The notes: a model not told the origin generated them from the letters alone. DNA of 64,000 nucleotides from Tetmemena sp. SeJ-2015 (GCA_027382625.1 JAJKFJ010021624.1:62001-126000); one strand, 5' to 3'; numbered from the stretch's first letter, positions 46,780 through 59,188 are shown. A program made the numbers and translations.

Positions 46780-48605
46780 TATTTTCTTCCTTTTAAAGAG
46801 TAGAGAATTTGAACCTGCGCTTGAGTTAGCACTCTACAATATCTTTTCTTCAATGAGCTTTCTATCTTTCTCAGGCATGACATATTGCTTGTCAGCAATC
46901 ATCCTAGTCTCATAAACAACCTCCTCAGTGCCTCTCTTAGCACTTTCACAAAAGGAGGGATCTAGATCTGTTGAGCTTCTCTGGTAGTCTCAATACGCAT
47001 GATACTGAAGGGGAAGCCCTTAAGATTTATGAAAGTGTCTACGATGAAATATTGCTGCTCGTAAATGAAGCACTGTCTGAGCTTCTTAATCACTTTCTTT
47101 CCTGTGTCTTTAGTATCAAGTAGCTCAATATACTCTCTAGCAGTAATCTGACGCTTCTTAGCGATTCTCTCATTGTTTAAGATTGTCCTAGTCTTCGTGA
47201 TAGTAGATAAATGAATCGTTCTTTCCAATCTTCCTTGCTACGTTATCAATCTGCTCCTCGTTCTAGAAGATCAAGAAAGTTTAAGATACAAAATACTTTG
47301 ATAAATGAAAAGTTTCCTCAATATTGAAATACTCCTTCTTGATGTTTTTGGGAACAGGGATGTCGTAGTTATTCTTATCAGCAATTAGCAAGAACTTCTT
47401 AATGAAAGTCGATGGTGAAGGAAGACCAATGAACTTGAGAACAGTCTCTAAGCAACTGTCTATCTTTGATTGGAAGGTAGGGTAGTTATTCTAGATGATG
47501 CTGAAATGAGGATGGCCCACCCAGGCATTGATTAATTAATAAAAATATGATGAGCTTCTGATCAAGCTCTTTAGCCTGTTCAAGATCTTCATACCTAGCC
47601 TCATTATTGGCCTGAGTATAAAACTCCTGAGCACCTTGGGCTGCAGTCACCAAGTGAATGATTGCTTCGTATCTTCTATCTCTGAGTTGAAGAGTGCTCC
47701 ATCCAGTCTCATCCAAGATAGCCTGCCACACATTTTCCTCGGTGTAAGCGGAACCATCCATTACTCCTCTATCACAAAGAATGATGAGTAAATAAATGAT
47801 GGTAGGTTAGTCACTAGTCATAGCTATCTGGATGAAATTATTTTTAAGAAATTATCTTCTAGGGACATTTGAAGCTTCATAAGGTTAATTTGGAACTTAA
47901 CTGCTCCTGCTAAGGTCATCTTTCCAGTCTAAATAAAAGCTCCTCCTTTCATTAGGATAGTTGCAGCCTCAGGTACTTGCAGTACCTTGAATCCCATCTA
48001 TTGAAGGACGACTGAAAGTGTTGCTAGAGCTGTGGTCTTACCAGCACAAGGACCTCCAGTTAAACAAATTCTGGTTATAGGGTGCTTGCTCTCTTTTATT
48101 GCTTTTCTTGAATCTAGCTCAGCTACTCTAGTGCTGTTGTTTCTCTTCAGACCAAGCTCCTCATGTTGACTAGTCTATGTGACCATTTTGGAGTTTTACC
48201 TTCCTCTTTGCATTACTCTCTCTACTCTCACAATTTCTTCATTCATGGTGGCAAGATTTTCACTTAGGGGATCATTAATGCTCACTTGTCTCTTCCTCTT
48301 TTAAGAACCACTGCTGGAGTCTGCTGCAACATTTAGCATCGATTAGTCTTGAGACAGCTTTTCCTTTGGTGCGCAAAGCTCGACTTCTTGGCGCTATTTA
48401 GCTGTTTTATCTCAATTTCTCTCTGTTTTTCTTTCTCCTTCTACTTTTTAAGTCGCTGTTTCAGCTTTTGTTCCTTCATAGCTATCTTTTCTTTGTTGGA
48501 GAAATACTTCAGAACTTGCTAACCGATGAAGGCAAAAAGTATGAGGAGGGTAGCATAGAACCACAAGTTGTTTTTCCCTGAGGCCCCAGATTTTGCCTAG
48601 ACCAT
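46780..48605 (-). CDS. TRPL-translocation-defect-14-like ATPase/kinase (AAA_28)
   Basis: The family joins a P-loop kinase-like fold to a C-terminal CYTH-like part; the fly founder (Ttd14) affects TRPL channel trafficking and binds GTP. From Met 48605 there is one TM helix (FYATLLILFAFIG) and a coiled coil, then the P-loop ICLTGGPCAGKTT near 48050, the hallmark DRGVMDGSAYTEENVWQ near 47755, LRDRRYEAIIHLVTAAQGA, AWVGHPHF near 47515, and C-terminal QITAREYIELLD and FIYEQQYFIVDTF (about 47030-47160). A short frame jump near 47200 precedes the last part. The N-terminal TM anchor is unusual for the family and suggests membrane localisation. Confidence 0.82.
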
Positions 48606-48832
48606 GCCTCATTCCCATCATTTGTATCTCGCGCAATCTTTCCTCGTCCATTTTAAAAAAGTAATAATATAATAATTAGGTTCTTAAAATCTAGTTTATT
48701 CTATATATTAATCATAACTAAGTTCTCAACAAATGAATGGAAAAGAAGGGCTTTAAAATATTACTTTTCTAAAATATACAATTTGCTCCTCATGGAACTT
48801 ATACTTCTAATGCAAACTTAAGTTTCATTTAT

Positions 48833-51088
48833 TCATTTTGAGGTGAAGAAGTCACTCATCTTCATATTGTTCCTGATTAAAAATAAGTTTAAAATTGCTC
48901 TCTTTAATCCAAGATTAGTAGAAGAAAGCTGTCTATTTATTGCTCCTTGAATTTCTTGAGCCTTTTTTAGTGAATATTTTTCAGGATTTAGCTTTATAAA
49001 GTCAGGCGTAAACGAAGGAGGAATTCTAGGAATTAGCTATTCTTCTTCATCTGCAATAACAATCAAGTTCCCCCTTCGATTATTAGAACTCAATTGCGAT
49101 TACTCCAGATCTTTCCTTCATTTATTTATTTCTTTTGAGGTGTCTATTTTAAGTAGGATTTCATATAGCTTTTCTTTTTGAGAGTTTGTAAAATAGGATT
49201 TGTCACAAGGTTACCCTCTGCTGACACCAGCACTTACTTTTCAAGCTTACTGTTTTGAGTTCTCTTACTGGGATGAATTCAGAAATTTTATTAGGTGTTT
49301 TTATTTAAAATTTTGAAATATTTTTGGGATTATACTTTTAACTACTTGCAGTAGTTCTCTTTAACTAATCTTTGGAATGATTGCGAGTTTAATTTCTTTC
49401 TTCTTCATCAACATCTATGATTATAATTCGTTCGTCTGATTGTTTCTGTGGAATTAATTGACTATAGAACTGTGGCTATTTGATTGCACAGTCTATCTTT
49501 TGGTTAGGTACAAGTATACTCTCAGAATTTATTTCTGTTCTGTCTTATTCATACTGTGTCAATCTTTAACTCATCATTTTGAGTTAAACCTCACTCTCAT
49601 AAATTATAATGGGTCATTATAGATTATAGGATACTTAATGTCACTTTTAAATAAGAACTTCTCTTCCCTCTTTCTAATGCTATCTACTTAGAAGTTACTT
49701 TGCCCGTCTTGCTTCTTTTTAGTGAATCCTGAGATGATTGCCTTGATTGACTCAACTCTCTCTTATTTTTCTCTTAGCTTTTCCTTCTCCTCAGCAATTA
49801 CTTCAAAGCTTTTAAGAGTATCTGGGTCGATCTTGCCATTCGCTACTTATCTAGCTATCGTATTATTCTATTGAACTGTTCCAAAGTATTCTATCTTAAT
49901 AGAGTCTGAGATGTTATCTGGCAAAGGCTATAGATATCGTTGCTGTCCCTTATCCATGTCAAAAATAACTTAGTACTTAAAAGTTAGCTCTGCCCTGTGA
50001 AATTCCTGCAAATAGCTGACTCTTATCTGCTCAATTAAAATGAAATCTTTTTCTGATCATTATCTGAGTATTCTTATCTCTGAGGTGGTTTATAATCAGA
50101 CCAATGTTGCCATCATAATCCTTCATCAGTTTCAATGCTGTCTTAAAACCAACTCCTTTTAGAGACTCACAATAGTCACAACCGTTCAATATGCAAGTCT
50201 TCAAAAGCATGTTATAATCGAAAACTTGTCCACCTTTAGATAAAAAATTAATAAGAGGAGATCTAGGCATTTTAAAAGTATCGCATCTATCCAAATCTGC
50301 AAGGTCAATATAGTTTCCACATCCTTGAGGATCCATTTTGAACAGCACTCTAGTCACCCCATAAACAAGCAGGTCCGAGTCTTCAGTTATTATAAAGTCT
50401 ACCTTCCCACTCTTGAAAAGATAGGCAAGCTACGCATCGGCCTCATAAGGCGCTACTACGAATTTCACATTCATTTTATAAGCTCAAATTCAAATTCATA
50501 GCCTCAAGTTGTTGAGTAAGTCTATACACCATCAAGGAGTTTATTTCAACAGCCTCCATGAATTTTCTTTGCGCCATTGAATATCTCCCTTGGTTAAGTG
50601 TTCTTCTGCATTTTGCCTGCTTTCTTCCCTCTACTTTTTTCTCTGCTCCTCGATTCTCTTCTTCATAGGGAGTCTTGCGCCATCGAAAACCATAATTGGA
50701 AAAACTCCATAGAGTTGAAGAAGTTTGATCTTTCCAACACAATAATCGATAACTCTATCAAATTTTAATTAGAAATTTGCGGGTGTATATAGCGCAAAAA
50801 AGAAATGAATGAGAATTTGTAGGCATTAGAATTTTGAGGATATTTAACTTACTTTTCCAGTCCTTACCAAGGATTGTCTCTCATAAGTTCTTTTGCGCAT
50901 TATAAATTAATTTATTAAAATAAAGGTTTATTGAATTAGTAAGCTCCTTGATGCATCCTAGATAGAATTATTTGTATTTTAATTTACCAGCAAAGTGCAT
51001 CGATGCCTACACTTTTTCCTTTGAAGTCTTTGATGTGTCTCTCTTTTTATATTGCTTTTAAAGCTGGAAGAAGTCCTTAAATTCCCAT
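48833..51088 (-). CDS. EXO1: Exonuclease 1 (XPG/FEN1 family)
   Basis: EXO1 is a 5'-3' double-strand DNA exonuclease and flap endonuclease used in mismatch repair and resection. The start at Met 51088 gives the invariant MGIQGLLPALK and VGIDALCW. The XPG-N part continues at about 50640-50760 (VIDYCVGKIKLLQLYG, VFDGARLPMKK), with the catalytic Asp in VFDG. XPG-I is at 50350-50470 (APYEADAQLAYL, IITEDSDLLVYG, metal-binding E/D residues). The helix-hairpin-helix region GCDYCESLKGVGFKTAL lies near 50130-50200. The long C-terminal tail is disordered and ends NMKMSDFFTSK before TGA 48833-48835, resembling a PCNA-binding box. The first intron begins right after the first exon. Confidence 0.92.
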
Positions 51089-51606
51089 TATTTTTCAAAC
51101 TCTATTTTAAAGGAGATGATTTGAAGTTTGGTATTCAAAAATAACCAATTAATTAGAGTTTGTAATTTATAATAAAAAATATAATTCATTTTATTATAAA
51201 AATTAAGGAAATGATATTTAAATTATATGTCCAAAAGTACATTTATTTTAAGATTTTCAAATTATTTAGTAATTTATTGCTTTTAAAAGCAAAACTTGTT
51301 GTATGCAAATTCATAAAAAATGTTAAATTATCTATATTTACAAGCAATGTCTGTATTCTAAAACTTATAGCGAATTTTTGCGAGTTTACGCGAGGATTGT
51401 TTATATTTTTAATTTAAAATTTGAATTTTGTATTAAATTTGTAAATATGTTCTTCTTACTGAAAATTTTCAGTTTAAAAGATAACAAGATTATAATAGAA
51501 GGTCGATAACTTCAAAAACACATTATGTCATTATAGATTTCTCTATTTCATTAACAAACTCCGAATTTCTATAATTCCTCATAGCTATTAAGAAGGTGGA
51601 AATTCT
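51089..51606. other. AT-rich spacer
   Basis: About 520 bases upstream of EXO1, very AT-rich. The only open stretch (51211-51417) is Phe/Leu/Lys-rich as expected by chance in such DNA, so no gene is called. Confidence 0.5.
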
Positions 51607-53821
51607 TCATTGTCTTATAAGTAATTATTATTGATTGAAACCAGAGTCCTTGCAGTTTGAGCTGTCTTCCTCCTTGATTGTTGAGTCTAGCAAGCAGTAC
51701 TTACGATAGTCGTCCTCCCAGACATCCCAGTTTTTATATCCCTTAGTTGCAAATAGTCCCTCAATGGGATACTTGTGAAACCCTCAGCTTTTTCTAAATT
51801 CCTCTATCCATTCACTCTCTCACCATCTCCACTGAGTAACCCTCTACGCATCAAAGCTTAAACCTATAGATCATTCTTTAAATCATACTCCTCCTCCTGA
51901 GTGTCTCTAAATTCCTCAATTTCAAACTTAATTCGCTGAGAGCGGTGATTTGTTGATACCCTCTTAACTTCATCAGCTCCTTGATTATCTTATAATTTCT
52001 GCAAATTTAAAGCAAGGTTTTTACTAGAGGGGATAAATTTATACTGATGTTACTATGAATCGTACTGCTTTTCCTACTCCTAGATTAGAACTTTGCTAGA
52101 AGTCATTTTAAGATTTTTAACTTTTTAAGATGAAGTGGAGGAAGCAAATTTTTTCCCACTGAGTGATGATGGATTAATTTAGGTGAGAGTCTTCTTGCCA
52201 ATTAAGTCTAGCCTATTCTGATTTTTAGGGCTTTGATCGTTGAATTAAGTTACAAAGAGGAGACCAGAGGACTGCCCCTTTAAGTTAGAAAGCTAAGAGG
52301 ACTCCCTAAACTAAAAGATAATAACTATATACCTTTAAGTTAATTAGCCTGATTGATAGATCTTATTTTCTCTCTATTAATCACTCGCTTTTTGAGATCC
52401 AGTTGGTGATTAAGGCTTTGGTGATGAGTTTCCATTTTTAAACTTAAATAAGCTTTTTCTTGTTCATTGAAGTTGTAAGTTTCTTCCTTCTTTGTAAACT
52501 CTCCTTGATGGCGTTTTGAATGAGCATCTTTCTATGAGCGATGACCTGCTTCTTCCTTTCTTATTCCTCTAATACCCACTCGTACTTACTAAATATCTAC
52601 TGTAGCTCTGTTGTTCGCTCCTTCTTTTTTAATTTAGTCACATCCACCAGCTGATACAAATCAGTGTTCATCTTTCTCTTCATGAAATCAACTTATAAAT
52701 TCAAGAAATAATGTCCCCAAAAAAATTAAACTTACTCTCTATTGATGAATTCCACAAAGTTTTTCTTCTTTGAGCTCATAAGTTCAGGATAGTAAGTTTG
52801 GACTGCTGCCTCAATTTCGTTTCCAGATTCACATTATCGATCCCCAAAAATCTCCTGAGTTCTTGTGCGTCTGAATCTTGTTGTCTAAGAAAATATATGC
52901 AACTCTAAAGAAAAATAATGAGTCTTGTATTTTTTCAGCCTAGTTGAAGAAGTAGTTGTTGGTGTTTGAGGCTGCTTTAAGAAGTCCCTAGTGAATATCC
53001 TCTTTCTTCTTCAGTTCAACAGTCCTGACTGTGCGATAGTTCGAGCTCTCCTGTAAAAGCCTTAGCACTTCCTTGATATGAAGCTGCTCTAGTTTCTATT
53101 TGTCTGATTCTTTAGAATCGAGAGTCACTGTCTGCATCTGAGTGTGGAGAGTTTGAGCTACAGAGAAATGTGATGAAGGCCCACATCTCGAACTGAAGGC
53201 GGGTCCTTTCATTCCAGTCTAATCAGACTAAAGCTAGTTTTTAATGAAGAAAAATATTTAGGCTAACTAATGAGTTTACTTTTTAGAAATAGCGAATTTC
53301 CGAGAGGCAGCTGCATGAAGAGACTTAGTGTGACGATGAGTGGCTATGAAATCAGGATGATTTCGATCCTTTGTAAGTAGTCCAAAAGGGCGACGAAGAA
53401 TTTGCGTAAAGTAATTGTAGTCATCCCTTGTGATATCTTCTCTTGGTACTTTGTCCACTATTTGAAAAATAATCATTATACAAGCACATTTCCTTCAAGA
53501 AATTCGTGTTATTAGCAGCCATAATCTTGAGCATGTCCATTCGCATCTACTAATCACTGTTGAGATTTTGCTAATTTTGTCCTTAATCTTCCTCCTCCCT
53601 TTATTTCATTTCACTTCTTCTATTCCCTCTAGAGGACTTGCCTATAAGTGGCGAGGCAGAATTAAACTCATTTATTAAATAATTAAATAATTCCTTCTCT
53701 TGGGAGACTGCTTTCTCTTTCTCTTTGAATTTAGGGCATCCTATTCGAGGTGCTTGTCTGGATTATTATGACGTTCAATTGCTGTTTGTAACTTGACTGA
53801 TTCTTATTGAATTTAAGACAT
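51607..53821 (-). CDS. Coiled-coil/basic protein, unknown
   Basis: From Met 53821 (MSQIQQESVKLQTAIERHNN) through several short introns to TGA 51607-51609. The middle has PREDITRDDYNYFTQILRRP (about 53380-53450) and a long basic helical region (DLYQLVDVTKLKKKERTTEL; HRKMLIQNAIKESLQRRKKL). The C-terminus is distinctive and Trp/Tyr-rich: SEWIEEFRKSWGFHKYPIEG followed by YKNWDVWEDDYRKYC, in which at least two Trp are encoded by TGA (near 51805 and 51774). No catalytic domain is recognised. Composition suggests a structural or RNA/tubulin-associated protein, but this is only inference. Confidence 0.65.
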
Positions 53822-54016
53822 TGAAGAAATTATTGTTTCTTACTCAATTATTATCTCCCAATTTATTTAAAGGCCCTTCAAAGCATTAAAGCAAGATTAA
53901 GCTAATATAAAAGTCTCTTATCAAACTAATCAAAATTAAATGGTCAAGAAAAGCAGTACAATTACGAATTTAATAAAATTAAACTATTCCACAATAAAAT
54001 TTCACAAATTAAAATA

Positions 54017-55133
54017 ATGTTGATGATGACTTAAATGCAAGCTAATTTTATAAAGCGCTTAATCCCTCAAGAACAGTTCTTAGATTAAGAGGGAGTTAAG
54101 AGCTATGCTTATTGATGGTCCAATCTACTAAGAATTTTTCTACTTCTGGAAATGACACCTAGAGGTAAGATATCTATTCAATCAAATGAGCTTTCTCTAT
54201 TAGAACTTTTTAATAAATGATGCTTTCTTTAGAACTAATATGATTAATTAAGCAAGGTCAATCGGGAAATAATGAGACTGGCGAATAGCTGAGTGCAAAA
54301 ATTCTAAAACTGAGCTTGATTCACGCAAATCAGCATGGATTTAATGATTCTTGTATTTCTGCGCAGAAATGGGAACGATTTAAAAATCAATAATTTAGAA
54401 TGGATAGATCAAGGTATTTTGAGAAGAGGAACCATGGACCTGGTAGATTACACTATGGAATTCTGGTTCCAGCAACTAAAACTAGACCTTCAAAAAGTTA
54501 ACCTCTAAGAGTAAGACTTATCTTCTTTAAAATGAATTAGAATGAATGTGAGAACAAGACTACACACTGGAATAAAGACCAGACTATAGTATGTTTAACC
54601 ATACTTAGACAAGTGGCCCTAAGCTATGTACCTTGGAATAGCTCCTGAGAATATCAGCACAACTGTGCAGCACATTCATAAAATCAGTGACTAAATTTGG
54701 CACTAATCAGGTGACAGAGCTGTTGATGTAATTACTCTTTCTTCTCTTTTTATCATTTTAGTACTCTTGGTACACTAAGAGAGGTCTCCTCTCAGCCTTG
54801 TATGTATCAACTGAATTGTATATGATCGGAGACAGGTCCAAAAATCAAGAGGCCACTTGGGAATTCCTAGACAGGAGACTGGATGATGTCGTGCAAGGAG
54901 GTGTAAATATAAACATGGTAACTTTAAATGACTCTCCTAACTCACTCTATCTTTAGACAAGGAATTTGCTGAACGCTCTAACTGTTGGCGTGAATAGCAT
55001 AGCTTCAATAATTAAACCATATAACTTCAATGATGCAGAGCTACGCAGAATGCAACAAGAGGAACTTGAAAGACTTCAAAGAGAGCAATCAAAAGAGTAG
55101 GAAAGGCATAAAAATGAGACTAAGAATTAATGA
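54017..55133 (+). CDS. COQ9: Ubiquinone biosynthesis protein COQ9
   Basis: COQ9 is a mitochondrial lipid-binding protein that presents ubiquinone intermediates to COQ7. The conserved core is clear: MDLVDYTMEFWFQQL (about 54430-54475), VRTRLHTGIKTRLQYVQPYLDKWPQAM (about 54545-54630), the helix around IWHQSGDRAVD, and the family hallmark WYTKRGLLSALYVSTELYMIGD plus TWEFLDRRLDDV (about 54768-54890). Short introns occur, for example about 54167-54225, 54730-54762 and 54914-54957. The C-terminus is a charged helix ending at TGA 55131-55133. The start could be Met 54017 or, to include a basic mitochondrial presequence (MVKKSSTITNLIKLNYST), Met 53940 with an intron between. Confidence 0.88.
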
Positions 55134-55228
55134 ATTCGATATTTCAGTATCCATAAATTAATGCTTTAAACTTTGAGAGTAAGTAAATCTTAGTAGTGGA
55201 GAAATAAGGATCCAATAAGTATTATAAA

Positions 55229-57520
55229 ATGAAAAGAGGAATTTACCTACTTACCTTCTCTATTATAGCCAGCTTGAATCTTTCAAAACTATTCTTGTAA
55301 GATTAAGAGTACAGTCTTGAGTTCCCTTCAAAAAGATTAAATCAATCACCCATGAATTTCGATGACTCTACTTTCTCAAACTACCAAGATGTTAATAAAA
55401 TAGGAAATGTATTATTTTTCTTAATTAAGTTCAGGCCACCAACTATTCTCTTATTTAATTAGGATTTAAATTTGAAAACACTATATATATCTCGCAATAC
55501 AAAATAGATTTGTTGGTTGATTTTGATAAATCTATTCTCTCAGGAGAAGTTGACATTTCTTTCAAAGTACAGAATACGATAACCACCATCTGAGAATAAT
55601 TTATTTCTCATCACTCTCGACCAGACTAATTTAAATATACAAAGTGTGACTGATGATAATGGTAACGTTCTCACGACCAAAGTAGTTCCCAACGCCAAAT
55701 ACGATCCAATTTTGGGCTAAGCTCTATAAATTACCCTAGCTAAGACTTACAATTAGAATGTAATCAAATTAAATACATCTACATTTTGAGAATGATACAC
55801 TGACCTTGATCATTAAATATACTACCACTTAAGGACAAGATGCTGCACTTAATTGGTTAACGCCTGCTTAAACTGCAGGAGGCAAGATGCCATATGTTTA
55901 CGTCTAAAACGAGCCTTCCTACGGTAGATCCTGGCTCCCTGGGCAAGACACTCCTTCAATCAAGACTCCCTACTAAGCCAAAATTACAGTAGCTAAAGGA
56001 TTCGTAGTGAGAATGAGTGCTGTCTCAATTACCAATGTTACTAATGCTGATGCTTTTCATTTTATTTAAGTATTTTTGATGGAACAGTTTCTTACAGCTT
56101 CACCCAGACCATTCCAGTGCCTACTTACTTAATGACTTTTGTGGCAGGAAACATTATCGAGAAAAAACTTGGCAAAAGAACTAGTGTGATTACTGAGCCA
56201 GAGTTGATGGATGCTTGTTCTACTGAGTTGTCTGGCCTTGAGGGCCTTCTAGGTTCAGTAGAATCTTATCTTACTCCCTATATCTGGGGCACCTATTCAA
56301 TAGTCGTTCTTCCTCCTAGTTTCCCATTCGGAGGGATGGAGAATCCCCTTTTGACATTTGCCTCTCCTACAATTATTGTAGGAGACAAGTCTTAAGTCTT
56401 CGTAGCTACTCATGAGATAGCTCACTCTTGGACTGGAAACATATAAATATATACATATTCAAAATTGGTTTAAACGAAGTAACCTGCGGCAACTGGGAAA
56501 ACTATTGGCTGAACGAGGGATTCACAGTATTTACTGAGAGAAAGATTTCTGGTATGCTCCATGGAGCTAGATTCGCTCAGACTGAAGCATATCTCTGCAA
56601 CAAAACTATGTGGTCAAATATGTTGGGCTATGGGCTGACCAGTCCTTACACTCAACTAAATCCTGGTGCTTTCAACGGCGCCAACCCTGATGATGCTGAG
56701 GGTTAAGTCCCCTATGAAAAGGGTTACCAATTTTTACTCCATATAGAGAGCTTAATCGGTGCAGGCCCCTTCCAAGAGTTCATGAGATTCTACATAAAAT
56801 CTTTCTCTCTCCAGTCTGTGTTCGACTTTCAGCAATTTATTTTTATCAGATGGTGACATAGTTGAATATCTTCCTCATTCAATTCTTTGGCTCTTAAAAG
56901 GCAGCTGACTTGATTGCTCAAGTTGACTGGAACACTTGGGTTTTCGGCAAAGGCCTCCCTCCTCAAACTGCTAATTTCATGAACCCAGATATTTACAACG
57001 CCTAGCAACTGGCAGACGCTTATCTGAGTGGAAACTACCCATTAAACTTTGCAGATTTCAACAACTACTACATGAACTTAGTCATTTCATTGATTTATTA
57101 TTTTAGTTGAACTAGAAAGTTATCTTCGTTCAGGAGCTCATAGATTAAAAAGACAAGATGACTTTGGCAATTTACAAGAAGATCCTTGCTGACCTAAATG
57201 TAACTTAAATTAAGAACTTGGAGTTTGCTCAGAGATGGGCAGTAGTCGGATTGAATTTGAAAAACGATGATGGAGTTACTCAAACTACAGCTATAGTCTC
57301 TTCAACTGGAAGACTGCTATATATCACTGCTCTCTACTAGGCTCTTATGGATAATGGATATGCTGATAAGGCTAAGGATCTCTACACAAAGAATGAGGCC
57401 TTTTATAGCCCCCTTGCCAGAGGAGCCATCAAGAGTATAATTGGAATTAAGTTAGATGATGAAGACAACAAATCAGTCTATCCTCTTAAATCCAAGTACT
57501 ACAGGAACGTGAGATGGTGA
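55229..57520 (+). CDS. M1-family zinc aminopeptidase (leukotriene-A4-hydrolase type)
   Basis: These enzymes remove N-terminal residues using one zinc ion. The start at 55229 gives a signal-peptide-like N-terminus. LTA4H-type landmarks follow: RSWLPGQDTPSIKTPY (about 55925-55975), the exopeptidase loop FGGMENP (about 56330), [10 protein letters not shown] (zinc ligands, 56411-56440) and NYWLNEGFTVFTER (third ligand Glu, about 56503). The C-terminal helical domain holds VDWNTWVFGKGLPP near 56915-56960 and ends YYRNVRW before TGA 57518-57520. Canonical introns occur near 55410-55437 and 57081-57106. Two in-domain interruptions (56049-56081 and 56437-56475) are not GT-AG and are bounded by direct repeats; removing them restores the protein. 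Confidence 0.9.
56049..56081. other. 29-bp direct-repeat-flanked interruption in aminopeptidase
   Basis: GATG occurs at 56049-56052 and 56078-56081. Removing 29 bp (one GATG plus the T-rich interior) joins ...VTNAD to GTVSYSFTQTIPVPTYLM in frame, matching the LTA4H family. I found no GT-AG choice that yields the required phase. Confidence 0.6.
56437..56475. other. 35-bp direct-repeat-flanked interruption next to the zinc site
   Basis: AAAC occurs at 56437-56440 and 56472-56475. Deleting 35 bp with one copy gives [25 protein letters not shown], exactly the conserved spacing. No GT exists between the two motifs, so a GT-AG intron is impossible. In one register the ends read AT...AC. Confidence 0.65.
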
Positions 57521-57658
57521 GGCTTAGAATTAGATATCAATTTCGTTTATATCAAAAAGCAATTTCGTACTCAATTATTTTAGGAAAGGCTATCCTCAAG
57601 TAAATTAACGTCTAACTTTTAAATTCGTTTAATTAAGGTGTAAATATCATAGCTTTTA

Positions 57659-59188
57659 ATGGAAACTTACCAAGACTACGAATTTAATTTTTTATATTTT
57701 ACAGCAGTCCTCTATTAAACTTTGAGGTTTTATTTTATAAATCCGCATTTTAAATTTAAATTTATCTCGAAAGTAGGAATTCAGAGGACGCCCTCATAAA
57801 TAATCTCGTTCAGCCTGGATTATTTACTCTCTCTCAGCTAGTATAATATTTACCTCCTGCAACTTCAAAATAAAAGACTGATTGTTATGTAACTTATTTA
57901 TGGTTGAGCTTGAGTAAGGAGGGTCTTTACGGATATTTGTTCTTCTGCTATGGTACTCTGTTTGCAAGTGTGGTATTTTTTATCCATAGGATGCATATGG
58001 CCAAAACTAGACGTGGAAAGTGGTTCAAGAAATCAGATCTCTACATCCTCAACCCAGAAACTGGAGAGTTGAAGTTACAATTGCATTTTATATTAATATT
58101 TATTTGAAGTGGGGAGCAATACTAGGACTCACTAGCTACTCTCTATTACAAGGAGGAAATATCTTGACGATCCTGGCTTTTGAATACTCTTCACTCAGCG
58201 GAATAAATCAGGGAATCATCATCTCTATTTATTCTATGGTGCCCATCTGGTCTGCAGCAATGCCTTCAAAGTTTACAGTGAAAGTTGTAGCTCAATCATT
58301 TCATTGGTAAATCAAAAAATATTATCAATTTTACAATCAAATATACTCTTGCTTGGTTTATGGGTCTTCTGACTTTGTGCATGGCGTTAGTCAGCATGAG
58401 CAACGTGTTTGATAATTCCACAACTACATTGATTCCACCTTCTGAGGCAACTTATATAGAGAAACTGAAATACCACCCTGTCACTCCTGTGCTCATGGCC
58501 TTGGTAGCAACTCTCTAATTGCTATTAACATGAACATAGTCAAGTAAAATTTAAAAAATTCCCATAAAAATAAAGAAACCCAACACCAAATTATTTACTA
58601 TGATTAGAGAGGATTCCCAGCAGATGTTTTTGCTTACAGTTGCTACGGAATCACGAACACGATTCAAGCTATAATAGCATTTGTAGTTTTCTACTTTCAC
58701 GGATTAACCTTAACTTTTTCTTCTTCGGTTTCTGTGGGTCATTCCTCAACACTTTGGGTTTAGTTTGCACAGCTCTTGCGGTGTCAAGTGGGCTCTCTGG
58801 CCCTTCGAGTGCTCTTGTTAACTTATAATGCATTTTCTAAACCCTCTTTCAAAGTTCTAAGTTGGAATTAAATTCCGAATTAGATGTAAGTACTGGGACT
58901 GATATGTGGAGTGCTAGGTTGTCTGGTTATTACAATTCACGATTATCTTTTGCGCTATTTTGCTGTTGCTTTCTTGGCCCTGAAGAGCCCAGTCTATGGA
59001 GCAAGAGGAAGTACAGCAAGAATGGAGACTACGACGATTTAGACTATGCAACCAGACTTAGATTGCTAACTAGAGTGATTCTAGTGGCACAAGTGAAAGC
59101 AGCGAAGAGTTCATCCAAAATTACTAACCTCTTAAGGAATTTAAAAATATTTATTTTACCTCCTAACACTTCTGTAAAATAGAATTGA
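57659..59188 (+). CDS. Multi-pass transporter of the DMT (EamA/SLC35-like) type
   Basis: Drug/metabolite transporters have ten TM helices and move nucleotide sugars, metabolites or related solutes. From a tentative Met 57659 an exon joins near 57790 to NLVQPGLFTLSQLVQYL. Several hydrophobic segments follow: GYLFFCYGTLFASVVFFI (57940-57995), AILGLTSYSLLQGGNILTILAF with SLSGINQGIIISIYSMVPIW (58120-58255; the family's conserved NQG turn), later helices at 58350-58420, 58490-58520, 58690-58830 and 58915-58980. A soluble basic tail (SKRKYSKNGDYDDLDYATRL) ends at TGA 59186-59188. Substrate is unknown. Introns are numerous and only partly placed. Confidence 0.7.

Noticed and set aside
51211..51417. 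Phe/Leu/Lys-rich plus-strand ORF
   Set aside because: Typical chance ORF in AT-rich spacer upstream of EXO1.
55560..55620. Single-base frameshift in the aminopeptidase N-domain
   Set aside because: A 28-nt GT-AG intron explains the phase change without an indel.
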